Notes under the pieces: model-generated
The model's database searches: none
The model's input: the letters and a program-made list of their open reading frames with translations, nothing else
Told to the model about the DNA's origin: nothing
Position numbers and translations under genes: made by a program
Assembly: GCF_921293095.1 (NCBI RefSeq)
Contig: NC_060253.1
Coordinates: forward strand, 95,187,073 to 95,251,072
DNA length: 64,000 bases
From: Ischnura elegans
Taxonomy: Eukaryota > Arthropoda > Insecta > Odonata > Coenagrionidae
Direction of reading: 5' to 3'
Shown: positions 1 to 12,507 of the stretch, in pieces
Layout of the letters: every line of letters starts with the position of its first letter
How positions within the stretch are numbered: the stretch's first letter is position 1

Positions 1-3000
1 AGAATATAGGTTTTATGTTTATACTGTGATCAATGACCTCCTCGTTGAATGGAAAGTCCTCATAGGATCAGATGAATGATTTCGATAAATAAGAGCAGTA
101 ATTGAGAGTCCATTTCCGTCATACCACAGAAATTCGATCAACGATAAATGTGAGAACTGACAATAATATCGGTATCATGAAATTTGTTTCCCACCCCTAG
201 AGTATGCATATTAAACGGTACGCAATATTATTCGATAGATTTTACTTTTGCCTTGGTAATTTTAAAAGAGGCAGAAGGAAAACGATTGCAATGCTATTCA
301 TAGTTCACATACATACATAATACACCCATGACATTTTGTAAACATTTCGGAAAGGGGTTTCAGCATCCTCGACCCCACACCCTCCCAATTCGTCGCTCCC
401 ACTTTGAAAATTGTTGCACATTTTTATATAACCTATAGCTCCACTACAGGTCCCACGATTACGTAGAAGGAATGAGTAACTTTTAAATTTCATCCACAAC
501 TATTGCTCCTACTGCTCATAATTGCTCCCACGAATACTAGAAGCACTGGGCGCCCAGTAAGATACGCCTTAGTGTAAGCGGTGTTTCGTGTCATTCAAAG
601 GAAGATCAATCATTTTCGGGGACATCGAAAGCTCCTTTGGAACACCGCTAAGTTTGTCGCGGATCGACCGTGTGACTCACCCCGAATTTTCCCTTCTACT
701 CCTATTTATCATTGGCGTATTTCCGGAGCGTGATTCACGGAAAGGCGATTCAAACTCGTAGAATGTAAGTTTTGGGTGCAAGAGGGAGATAGGCTCTCTT
801 CCGGGTTTATGCACTTGCTAAGAAACGGAATGAATTACGAAATATGCTATACATTACGCAGAAAATAGATGAGTTTATATAACCACCCCACCGAAAACCA
901 ATAGCGAAGCCATATTCACATGTTCTGCTGTATTTCGTTCGCTGAGACAGAAAATTCGGTTTTGTGAAGGTCATCAGTGGAGAGAGAACCTGCAGTGGAG
1001 TTATTCAAAGTTTTCGTCTGAACTCCGACAGCTTTGTGACCCTCTCCGCGAATCTTGGAAATGCTTTTTCGAGTCCAGTAGCAGGCAAATAAATTTTCCT
1101 CAGTGGATTGTTCCGCACTACTGTGAACTTGAGATAAATTCATCGTAAAGGTTCAACGCGATTCAACTATTCCGCGATTGTCTCCTTTAATAATTGTAAC
1201 GCTATGTTGAGAAGTAATCAAAGGTTATCGTAGTGGTCATCAGATCCATCACATGATGTCGTGTTTTGCCATTTTACTCTTGCTTCAATGCGTAGGAGCC
1301 TAAAATTGCCCTTGCTTATGTTTACTTTTAAGTTTGGTACTTTGCCACATTTGGAGGATGGATACTGCGGATCGACTAAGCATTTTCAACTAAAATCTCG
1401 GTGGGAAACCCGAAGACACTCTATACCATGCGCTCGTCGGGCAAACCTTGAGACGTTGCAGATGAAAAATTGCCTCCACTACGTGTGCGGGCACCCGTTT
1501 CAAAAAGAAACGTGTAGGCGCTCCAACCACCACGTTCAACCGACCCTTTACCCTTGTTTACCTTTCCAAATCTGCGTGATGCCCTCCGGAATAGGCCCTT
1601 CTCCCTCGCCTGCGGATGCCCTAATTCCCAACCCATTTTCCCATCCCTTCTGGTCCACTTTTCCGCTTTCTCCTTCGCGACCGTCGTGCTCTGTTTATTT
1701 CCCACCGGCGGCAGCGTCTCGTCATGCGGGGTATATTTAGCGTCGTGCCCGCAGCTTCGGTGGGAGCACTGGGGAACCCTGTCAATGCCGCCGACCCCCG
1801 CCCCACGTCTCCGCGCGGGATTCCCCGTCACGGACCCACGAGTGTCGCCCGCCTTGTTTGAATACTTCTCGCTCTTCATTTCCCCGCGCTCCCCCGCTCT
1901 CCCAGTGTTTAAGGGATACGGGAGTGTGGCCCCCGCAGTGTCTAGAATCTTTTTCGGCACGGCCCCAGAGGGAATTACTTCTAAAAGCAGCATTTTTCTG
2001 CGTGATTAACACACATTTACACCCTTTAGAACGAACTTCAGCTTAGAGGACGTATCATTTCCGCTCAACCGGTGTTATTTCGTCCATTTTAGTGATTTGT
2101 TACTTGTTTAATAAATTTAAATTATTTTTTTAATAAAACTTAATTTAGGCTCATAAATTTTTCAACGTATATGTATAAGGCCGATGTCAATAGATGCCTT
2201 TATCTCAAATGTAAAAATTTTGAGCGAAAAAAGTCAGGTAAAATTTTCAAACGTGAAATATAAGCTAATTTAGACTAAGATCTAGCTGTTACATCCAAAA
2301 AATATCAAGCTGAATCATAAATCTCAAGCGATTAATATGCCATGTGTAATATGAAGACCACTCGAGCGGGAGTTAGAACATTCGCTCGGATACTTAAGAG
2401 GTGGTGATAGATACAATGTTTCTCATTCATATTTAATAAATAATTTTTATAAAACCAGCTACGTTAAACCACTTGTTAATTGGAGTAGTTATGGTTGATC
2501 TCTCTTGCCTCCTCCTCTTGGCAAGGCTATCTCAGCGCAGCGTCAGGCGGACGCCGGACACCTCAAGAAAATAACACTCACGAGAGTGCCGGTGGACATT
2601 TAGGTGGTTATTATAGGATCCCAGGGAGAGCGTCGGCGGTTTGAGGAGGCGAAGAAGATGGGTGGGATATCTTCTCTCACCGACCTTCGGAGAAGTAATG
2701 ATCCGTGGCGTTTCAACCTTCAGAACCGTTGGCATTTCCTAATTCCCTGAGATTTATGGCCCCTCCGCAAGACATGCCGTTTTCGCATCCGTAAAGGCGT
2801 CAACGTGGTCTTCATATCACGAATGAGTGCCTTAGGGTAACGTCGCCAATCGCTTCCATTCCTGGCAGACCAAAGCCTCAAGGGAAGCTTTACAGAGTAA
2901 CGAATTTCAAAGGGGGTTCATTTGGAGGGGGTACACGTCAGACTAAATATCCCAAACATTTCGGAGGTATTTGAACCCCTCGCTACGACCTGGCATCAAA

Positions 3001-3202
3001 GTCATTTTACTCAATTGCTGATCATTCATAAGACACAGTTTTTAAACCTAACTAAATGTAAAATTTAAAGGGGCGCCAAAAAATAGAATTTCCTCAGAAA
3101 TATTTCCTCTTAATATAAATAAAATAAAACTTGTTGAAAGTAAAAATGTATACAACGCGATATCATATTGACACAGGAAATGTATAAAAGTTGGTGGTAC
3201 AA
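1..3202. other. no gene recognised; GC-richer patch at about 1.4-2.0 kb
   Basis: I see no exon series here. The stretch from about 1400 to 2000 is clearly richer in G, C and CpG than its surroundings and stays open in several frames on both strands, as GC-rich DNA often does; it could be a promoter or CpG-island-like segment. A 75-codon minus-strand ORF (916-1143) has protein-like composition but no recognisable domain. A short stem (GCGGTGTT near 580 against AACACCGC near 645) is also visible. None of these is enough to call a gene. Confidence 0.5.
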
Positions 3203-3204
3203 TA

Positions 3205-3812
3205 GGGTGGTTTCCTATTATTTTTTATTGCCTAAATCGAAAGATTATTACTCCTTGAGTACGTATTTCACGCTTTTAGATTTTTGAATGACGATATCTA
3301 TTTTTCGCGATTAAATGAAAAATGAAAATTTTCAAGCGCGCGAAAACGCGACGGCTAAGTATTAATGCTGGGAAAAGCCCGAGTGACATCATTCTGGTTC
3401 CAGCTTCCGCCGTGTGAGGCCACCTTGGTGCGAGGCTATGAGCGCCACTACGATGCAGGCTGCTAGAAAGTAGCATAGTACCTGGCTATAAACTTTCCGA
3501 CCTTAGGCAATTTTGATAGGTGATTATTAAGAGATGTTTCCCTGAGCTCTGTGCTTCATGCATGCATTGATAATTTTAGGCGATGTAAAACTCCTGACTA
3601 CTCGTATAGCATCTAGGTCCCTATGAAATCACGTGGAGTGGCATCGCATGGACGGCAATATGGCCTTTTTCAAATGAGGTTGAAATTAACCATTAGCATT
3701 CGTCTAAACTGGAATTTCTAAAACCAAATAATTTTTATATTATGAATACACTAGTGGTGGGTAACGAATCGCAATAAATGCCTTTCATTTTCTTTGATGA
3801 AGGAAACTACCC
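3205..3812 (+). mobile_element. TA-flanked MITE, copy A (Tc1/mariner-like)
   Basis: The ends are inverted repeats: the left reads GGGTGGTTTCCT and the right ends AGGAAACTACCC, each bordered by a TA dinucleotide (3203-3204 and 3813-3814). A second copy of about the same length lies in opposite orientation at 12508-13118 and matches along the whole length with many substitutions, which confirms the boundaries. The interior has no transposase frame. TA target duplication suggests mobilisation by a Tc1/mariner-class transposase, which is inference. Confidence 0.72.
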
Positions 3813-3814
3813 TA

Positions 3815-6800
3815 TTGACCATTGGGATGATAAAATAATGAAAAAGGTAAATTACAAAACAGAAGCGGTCTTTTATTGTCTATAAAGCGCGATCTTACGC
3901 TGGTAGTCTTTCAGTGGATTCTTTATTACGTACCATATAACGAGTAACACCAGTGAAAAAAGCGTCACCAATATCTTGATTACCAAAAAAAACATCATAC
4001 TAAGGTGTACCTCCGGGATATCAGCCATCTCCTCTTTTTTTCAACGCAGTTACATTGAGGATCACAATATCATGGAAATATTGAAATGCAGTGACATTTA
4101 CATACCGTATCATCGCTCACAGTTTCAATCCAAGGGTTGGTGTGACAGAAGTGCGTGGGGATGCAAGAAAAAAAATAATATGCAATAAATTATGTACGTG
4201 GTGATAATCCAACCGAGTAAAAGGAGCACCCAGAACTAAGCCACTGACGTCGAGTTAAATTCGGCAATGAGTATCGAAATGCCTATGAGCATATTCGGTG
4301 AAGAAAGAGTAGAGTCAATCGAAACGTTACTGCACAGATAAATCATAATCCAGAGGTGAGAGAGAAATCTGAAGTTTGGAGAAATAAATTATTTAAATTG
4401 TTTTCGAAGTAAATTTGGTGCCACCATTATTAATTTAAAGTCCACACCACATTGTATCAATTCTTGTATACATAAGTAATATCAAGAATATAAAATATTT
4501 CAAAAAAACTTTCCACATTCCACAAAGTAAAAAAATTAAGTAAGAATAATTTCTTTTCCACTAATAATATTTCGTGATATGATCATATCATAAGAAAAAA
4601 ACAATTCTTAAATAGGTTAACTTGCGATTTTTTTGTCATTCTCATTTCATCTGCGAAGTCACATTTGCGGATACGTGCCTTATTATGTTGGCGATTCAAC
4701 CTTAATTCAGAGGGGACATAATGGAAATAAGTTAAATTAACTAATACTTACTTTGTAGTATCTGTCTATATAAGAACGTCAGAGCCGTACCATCTCATTA
4801 TTTTATCTCTCAATTAATTTCCAAGTATCACAACAGTCAACAAGCGAATAAAACATGCAGTGTCACAGAATTTCATTCAGTTGATGAGTCTTGTACACAG
4901 TAGTATTTTCATCGATACAAATTCCACTCCAATACTAATTCCAATGGCTATAAGGGAATGCATGGATGTGACTAGAAATTTTTTTTTTATTACCAGTATG
5001 ATTTCAATGTTATTTTGAAAAAAAAAACTATTTTAGATGCATCATACTGTAAGAGCCATGGTGAGAAAATAATTGTGAGTGCCAATCTCCATTAAAAAAT
5101 TATTAATTGGAATTTTATGATTCGATTGCAGACAAACTAAGTTGATTAAATAAAAATGCTATCCAGTTGTATAACAACTGGTAATGGTTTCAATTTCAAG
5201 TCATATGTATCGATTTGTGAGTGTAATATGAACCCTAATTTTTCATTTTAACCTCGAAAGATATCATTTTGAATACCATTAAAGATGAAGATGAGATAGG
5301 AACCTTGAAACCTGGGTCGTAATAAATTTTATAATCGTGGTAAATTGCAAGTATTTATTTCGATATGAAAAAAATTCCACTCCATTACGCCTGAATCTTA
5401 AGATTTTTACTTTAACTATTAGATATTTTCATTCACTGCACAAATGTACTGGTAAGGATTAATAGTTTTTTCTGAAACACGCAGTAGCGGCATAACCTCC
5501 TCAACTCTCGCGATATGATCGCAGCAAAATCAAACAGGTCCATCGTCGCCGACAACAAGACTCCCTCTTGAGGGCGCGTGGAACTTTTTGGCGCTATTGC
5601 CCCCTCCCATCCCTTTCTCCCCCACCCATCCCCTCCCTCGCCCCTGTCTCGCTCCCGCGGGAGTCCCACACCCCGGCGGCGGCGGCACACACAAACCGCT
5701 CCCTTCCCCGCCCGCACCGCCCCCTTCGGCTGGAGCGCCACGCGTATCGATTTTAAAGGGCGAGAAGTAGGGCGTGAGGGAGGGAGGTTAGACGAGGAGG
5801 AGAGGGGGGGAGTGATTTGGGGGTTCGGAGAAAAAGGCAAAATGGTGTTGATAATAACAATAATAATGATTCGATTGGAGGCGAACTGCTTTAATCAAAC
5901 GAAAATGCTCTTCAGTTGGCTACCAACTTGAAATGTTGTTTTTCGCTCCAAAACTGCCACATTCCGGGGAATACCTGAGCCAATAAAAATCGGACACTGT
6001 GGGATAGGGTGAATTCTCTTCCCCAACCGCCGAGCTTAATCCCAATCCATCCATGGGACTGGTGAAAAGTTTCCAGTTGGTACAAACCGGTTGAGAATGT
6101 GTAATAAATAGAGTATTAAAAATAAAACGCCTATGCAGGGGAAATATTGAGACTGTTAAGTCCCTTCTCCCATCTAGCCCCTCGTCATCGAACTAATGCT
6201 AAATATTTACATCGAATTGCATAGTCAATTAAAATGATACGTGCGAAATTTTTAATATAGTCACAGTTAAAAACGATCAATAGCGATAGAGAAAATGGTG
6301 ATACAGAGAATTGACACGCACGAAATGTGACAATATACCCTTAGAGTAAAAAATAGAAATATAATGTGTCAAAAAATAAGTACCTTTGTGGAAAAAAGCG
6401 TAAGGATTTTGTTTGAAAAAAATATCCTTTTCGGAAAAGAACTACTGCCGGAAAACACCCACACTAGAAAGGGGATGATAAAAGCCTGCGAAAAACTAAT
6501 AAGAAAGAGCCTATGTATTTGTAGATACATAAAAAATACACCAATTACCTGTAAAGATAAACAGAATAAGAGGTGATATTTAAGGAATCCGGCCTAGCTA
6601 GTGTAATATTTTACATTTCACTTTGTTGTGCATTCTGTACGTGTTCTGTGAAGAGACCTTTTGAAAGAATGGTGCCCTTAGTAACGTTACATCAAGAGTT
6701 GGGAATCGGATAGGGAGCGGATGAAGATTATCGGGAAAGGAGGCGAGGAAATGGCTGGAAGTTTGGTGGGAACGTTGATGGATTCAAGTAGCATCGGTGC

Positions 6801-8127
6801 CGGCGTCCTTTTTCTATGCTTTCCATGATTTATCACAAGGCGTTTCACGTTCACGGGTCCATTCACATTGCGCACGATCATTGAATCCTATCCCTATAAG
6901 CCCAAGTATCGGCACCAAGCTTTTTCCACCCTTTATTACCCTGACGCAAATACGATTAATAATGAAATGTGAGCCCTGAAACCTCATCGAGATTTAAATC
7001 TGATAACAAATAAAAAATATTTATACCTGTCGGAATAACATCACAGCCGTAAATAATCCTTATTTCCTCACAATAATCGAAACCTCCCATAAACTTTTCG
7101 GAGAAATATTAGGGATTTCTGATTCTCTTGCCAAAATATGCTTTAGCCGCATCCAACACGAATTCCTTTTTTTAAGTAAAAGTTTTTGGGAAACAAATTT
7201 AAAACGGACCCAGGCTAAACCTTGCAAAAAATTGCAGAGTTCCAGACCAACAAAAAATATACTGAGCTCGTCCACTAAAATAGTTTATAACTTTAATAAA
7301 AGGTTTAAGTATTAAGGTTTAAGTATCTATTACTGAAAAATCTAACGACAGAGTCTGAAGTCTCAATTTTCCCAGCACTGCAGTGTATTACAAATTGTAA
7401 GTTAGTGTCATTTTTTTCCAAACTTTATACTATTTATATTAATGAAATTATTAAACACGAGCATTAATGAAATATAAAATGAGATCGAAATGAGCGGGAA
7501 GAGTCAGTAGTTCAACCCTTCCCATATTTTTCTGCTCCCGCTCCCAGCCTCTTGATAAGTGCAAGCAATCAAGGACTTTTCAACAATTACTATTAAATTA
7601 TAAAATGTTTATTAAAGATCGCAAAGAATACAAGTAGACGCATTCCCAGCCATCGATATAGTTTCGCCTCTTATTTAGAAACTTCATGGTGTTTCAGCCC
7701 TGGGCAAAGACGAGCCTTCACCCTATCTCACTCGATCGTATAATTACGGAAATTTATAAACAGGAAGAGAAAACGAGATTGTTAAGAAAAAACTTGACCC
7801 TCTACTTCCTTTTCTTTACAACGAAACTGAACCGAGCAGCCTTTTCAGTATCTTCAACCACTCCAATCTTACTACAGAGGCTACCCAAAAGAAAAGGCCA
7901 TCTTGAATTATGCACCCAACAATAAAAAAATGTATGCCTGACGAATTGTGAGATTAAAAACACTTAAAACGGGTTCTGTCGTTTGCAGCCTGAATCACAC
8001 GATCATTTTTCAAGCACATGTTCAGAAGAAGGGTAAAAAGAGCTGAAATGGTTGTTCCCTTGAGCCATCAGGAATATCGGCAAAGGCGGGTTCACTACTC
8101 CATTCACCGTCGCGTTCATAACCGTCC
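3815..8127. other. no gene recognised; CpG-rich island at about 5.57-5.81 kb
   Basis: Mostly AT-rich non-coding DNA. From about 5570 to 5810 there is an abrupt island of C-rich then G-rich sequence with CCGCGGG, GGCGGCGGCGG and several CpG sites. It is open in several frames, which reflects composition rather than coding. It could be a promoter, but no exon with splice sites is visible beside it. The remainder holds nothing I can name. Confidence 0.45.
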
Positions 8128-8135
8128 GTCCCGTA

Positions 8136-8389
8136 CAAGTGCGGATCCAGGATTTTTTCTGGGAGGAGGGGGTCACAATGACCTGACAGGTCAACAGTCT
8201 CCTTATGTTTGAGATTAAAAACAACATACGATTACTGTACGTAATATTCTCTTTATTTTAACATGAAATTAAATTATTGAGGCTCCGTCACACACATAAG
8301 AACGAACATAATGATAACCGTATTAAAAATCGTGTCTATTTTTTAAGCGTCTGGGGGGCACGTGCCCCCCCACCCTTAATCCGCCTATG
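8136..8389 (+). mobile_element. hAT-type MITE with 8-bp target duplication
   Basis: The element is flanked by perfect 8-bp direct repeats GTCCCGTA (8128-8135 and 8390-8397). The left end begins CAAGTGCGGATCCAGG; the reverse complement of the right end begins CATAGGCGGATTAAGG. The ends are therefore imperfect inverted repeats followed by G runs (left) and C runs (right). It is only 254 bp and has no transposase frame. Eight-bp duplications with short inverted ends beginning CA are typical of hAT-family elements; P-type elements also make 8-bp duplications and cannot be excluded. Confidence 0.75.
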
Positions 8390-8397
8390 GTCCCGTA

Positions 8398-9480
8398 AAT
8401 CGAATCCCTGTTTCTAATCAGTTCACCGCGGTAAACAAAATCGATGGTGATGCCACCTGTTATGGACAACAGCAATCATTTTGATCGTAGATAATAAAAG
8501 CGAAACAAATGATTGTCATGATTGCTATTCGTAATTAACTCGGCTTTCACATTTTACGATTGTACACTTTCCACATGATTGAAGATCTTAGCTCAACCGA
8601 TCCCGTATATCACTCGAGAAGAAAAAAATCATGCACTCTGGTGGACAGGTCCAGTTTAACTGCACTTCTAGTAAGTAATGAATTTTACTATCAAGTTCCT
8701 TTAGCAAGGTTGCAACGGCGAGGGCTATAATCACACAAGACACCGAGTTTAAGGATAATTTTTGAAAGCGTAAATGCACTATTTTTTCCATTCTGAATGG
8801 CTTTCTGACTATAAAACATATTAGATTCCGGGATGGATCTCGGCTTTTCATAGACAATTAAACATAGTTATCCATTCGATTCCATCCAACCATTTTCCAG
8901 AAAAGCCATCAAAGCTGAAGACATTTCTAGGGTGTGTTTTCGGAAAATTATCAAAACTAACTTATCCTTCGTGAGAACAGTTCTCGTCTTACTGCACAGA
9001 CTTGCAGTCGCAAGATTTCAATGAAATTATTATTAAAATCCAAAATATTCAACCAATTTCAAAACCTCCCATCCTGAATAACTTAAATTATCTCATATGC
9101 ACTCAATACTTACAAATTTTAACAGCACTTGCTATCGTTGGAATCTTGATGGTATTACTCCCATCGAAACAATATTATTTAGTTCTAGACCCAACCCAAG
9201 AGTTCAAGGCCCGTTCGTACCCATCGCTCTGTTTGACCACCTACTGTTGGTTTGAATCCGGAGACAGGCGTATCGCGCGCTTCGCTTTGAAACAACCGTG
9301 TAATGGAAATGCGTCGTATCGCAAGTTAAAAATAAAAGGAGGTGAGAAATAAAAATTTGGTAAGTTACTTAGTGAACATATGTCTTTCGTTTCATTATGA
9401 CCGCACACAAAATGCAATGCCTCTTTAATTTATATTTGGAAGCTGTTAATATCTTTGTATTTTCTCACAAATACCAAGTA
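8398..9480. other. no gene recognised
   Basis: AT-rich DNA between two MITEs. The longest plus-strand frame (9002-9352) has no recognisable domain and no splice context. I see nothing else. Confidence 0.4.
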
Positions 9481-9488
9481 TTCCCAGT

Positions 9489-9777
9489 CAGGGGCGCAGC
9501 TAAGAATCAAGGCTGGGGGGGTTTAGGTGCAACTAATCAACCACAGGGGTGTGAGGGGGTATGGAATACCCACCAGGATAGGCGGTAGGTACGAGATTAA
9601 TAAATTGCTGCGGAATTTTAAGATAAATGGTGAGTTTTTAGGCTTTCTGAGGGATATTTTATTAATCCTTACCCTATTCTATTAGTAATATCAATCATTG
9701 ATTAAACTTAAAATTTCTCTGAGCTCTGGGGGGGGGGGGGGGGTTATCCCCCAAAACACTCCTTTGCTGCGCCACTG
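9489..9777 (+). mobile_element. hAT-type MITE with perfect 8-bp target duplication
   Basis: Flanked on both sides by the perfect 8-bp direct repeat TTCCCAGT (9481-9488 and 9778-9785). The left end is CAGGGGCGCAGCTAAG and the reverse complement of the right end is CAGTGGCGCAGCAAAG, 14 of 16 positions identical. A run of 16 G (9728-9743) lies near the right end. The 289-bp interior has no transposase. The end motif CAGKGGCGC is shared with the element at 49445-50013, so the two belong to related families. Confidence 0.82.
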
Positions 9778-10829
9778 TTCCCAGTTATACTACCTTCAAT
9801 GATCGTAACATGCAACTTTGATTTTTCTCTCTTTCGCAGGCATTTATGAACCCTTGGGTTCATCTTTAATTTGACTCCGTTAAGTTGCAATATTTTTGGA
9901 GATCATGAGATTTCCGTCTTAATTTATTCCATTCCTCTTCATAATAACAATATCCGTTTGATTTCCTAATGTTTTCATAACAAACTATACTGACGACCGG
10001 TACAAATCTGGCGAATTCAGAGCTAAATATCGTTCTGATCGTTATGTCAACTACTATACCCAGTCAGCACACAGAAGTATATAATATGTATTATTTACTT
10101 TGAGCCAAAGTAAATCTTAAGTAAATGATACGTATTGCTTTGATATTGAATACATCAATAATACGTCTATATGTCCCACTTTATTTTGTAAATAATACGT
10201 ATTACTAATACGTCAATTTACGTAAATGATATACATAAATAATACGTCAATGATATATGTATCTGGAATGTAAATTTTCATCCAACAACATTGCCTAGAT
10301 CTCCACATAATATCCGAAGTTGCCGCCAAATGCCATCTATGTAATATCCTTTTGTATATTACCTAATATCCAATTTTCATCCAATAATATTGCATGAATA
10401 TCCAAAAAGTATCGATATTAGCAAAACAAAAACTAAAAACTCTGTTCTGGTGGCAGTATGTATTTAGTGCAATCATGGAAGTACTAGTGCATCCATTGTG
10501 CCATTTAGTGTGAGGGACAGCTTCAGCATTTTGAGGCGTTTACATGCATTTGAGAACATCCTGTCTAGGAAGTAGAGAGCCTTCATCAACATAATGTAAC
10601 ATGCTAATGTGTTTTGCATTGTTCTGGAACACTGTGGGAACACTTACCAGTTTGTTTTAGACTTCTACCTGACAAATAATTGAATAAAGAATAAAATCAG
10701 TGAGATTCTGGTTTAACATGGTCTACGGAGAAAATAGAAAACACACAGAGTGCTGCTTTGACAAAACAATTTTATTTAACTAAATATTACACATATTTTT
10801 ACAAATATACCACACAATCTCAGAAATAT

Positions 10830-10967
10830 ATAAGAAATTGAATTCATTAGACACAACAAAGGGGCCAGGCCCAGATGGTATTCCACCTCTGGTGCTTAAT
10901 TATTGTCAAGAGGTTTTAGCGGATCCTCTCACGGAATTATTTAATCAGTCTATCATCAAATGTAGAA
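10830..10967 (+). pseudogene. non-LTR retrotransposon RT fragment (Jockey-like)
   Basis: Read in one plus-strand frame, the segment encodes the reverse-transcriptase palm signature KGPGPDGIPPLVL followed by a helix ending LADPLTELFNQSI. This is the conserved block just before the catalytic region in Jockey/CR1-type non-LTR elements. Only about 46 codons remain, with no catalytic motif, no start and no downstream continuation. It is a dead fragment inside the 6.4-kb structure. Confidence 0.65.
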
Positions 10968-11407
10968 AAACGATCGTATTGCATGAGTAAATTCAATAAG
11001 CATAGTAAGTTAAAAGTCAGTTCAAGAAGTAGTCAGAATTTCGATTACAAATAAAACCAGCCAAACATTTTCTGAATATTTTGATAAGTGTTGATAAATA
11101 ACAGATACCGTAAGAAATGCCCTTGTTCAATATATACGAAAAATAAAGGCCAATAGGATCAATATCAATGTTTTTGCCTGATCATCCTTCCTTAAGGTCA
11201 ACAGAATCCATGAAGAACCAGCTCACTTTTCCTCGTATTTCTTCATAATTGGCATTTGGAAAATTCTTTCTTACTACACCTGTGAACACTATTAGATAAA
11301 CACTTTATTAAAATCTATTAGTGATACATCTAATTTGTCTAATTAAAGTTAGTCATTTTGTTAAAAAGTAATCTCTATTAATGGGATTTTCCCTAAAGCT
11401 ATATAAA

Positions 11408-11711
11408 TGCCAACAGGGCAATTTCATCTCAAATCAGGCAGATTGCGCAAAATCATATCAGGTGACCATCACCGATTTCTCTGAAATTTATATATGTGAA
11501 AGCAGTATTCTTATGATGAATAATGATGCCTTTATCTCAGCTCAGAAACAAACCGTCATAAAGTTACCGTCCTTTGAACATTGCAGTGTCAGGCCTCAAA
11601 TTCAAATTTTATCATTCTTTACACAAGTTAATCTAAACAACATAATATGGCTGATTTTCCAGTTTCAACCAAACATACAATTGACATATAATGCAGAGCT
11701 AAAAAAAAACT
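11408..11711 (+). repeat. left arm of an internal inverted duplication (transposon ORF remnant)
   Basis: This plus-strand segment encodes a frame containing VTITDFSEIYICESS, then DAFISAQ, then TQVNLNNIIW and FQPNIQLTYNAEL. The same protein, with a few substitutions, is encoded on the minus strand in two pieces: 14346-14525 matches 11408-11598, and 13191-13301 matches 11601-11711. The two pieces are separated by about 1.04 kb absent from this arm. The protein family is not recognised; its presence as diverged inverted copies inside a structure with inverted ends suggests a transposon ORF. Confidence 0.6.
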
Positions 11712-12507
11712 AGGACTAAGGGCCAATGCTGATGCATACTGTTGGCATCCTCTTCCTCATAGTGCTCAATCAACATTGTGCTCTCATTTTACTTGGATGA
11801 TGATAAAGATTGTTCTTGTGTGACTCCTTATCAGCAAGATGTGTTCACTGCTATTGAGAATCATTCAGACAAATTCATGGCTGAAGTTTAGGATTGAACC
11901 AAGAAAGGTGTGTATCACCACTATATCCGTAAAATAGAAAGGGAAGCTATTCAAAAAGATAATTTGGTAACACTAATTGGTGTGGCATTGATGCTTCATT
12001 TTGACTTTTACGAGAATTAGTGTGATTCTTCCAGATTAAGTACAACCCTATCGCTGGCAAAAAGTACAGATATCAATATTTACCTGTATGGAATATAATA
12101 ACTAAGGTATGCAGGCACTTCAGATGATTTCTCACATGACACTGCACATGCTTTTCTTAAGATGAATCATATAGAAGAACAATAGTGTAAAAAGCTATCA
12201 TATGGAGAAATAAATCATATATATTTCATAAAAGTCAGCTGCTAATTAAAAAAACATTTCAGATATTTGACTTGGGGAAAGGTCTTAAACGGGAAGCAAG
12301 TCATAGATGGTTGTTCAGTGCAACTGGTCATGAGTAGGGGCCATCTGATGGAGTTGTAGGAATTGGTCAAAAATTATGTCACAAACTAAAACCTGAGATA
12401 TTTCAACTGTGGCAAGTAAATTTAAAAAAGTCCTTTGTATAACATGTGAATATTTCCTTGACTAATATCAAACTTTTGCATTTAACGCATGTTAACCTAG
12501 CCAAATA

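Noticed and set aside
1421-1993. 190-codon minus-strand ORF in the GC-rich block
   Set aside because: Several overlapping frames on both strands are open over the same GC-rich DNA; no domain or splice evidence favours one.
5433-5931. ORFs of 60-135 codons over the 5.6-kb island
   Set aside because: Proline/arginine-rich products in every frame reflect C-rich DNA, not coding.
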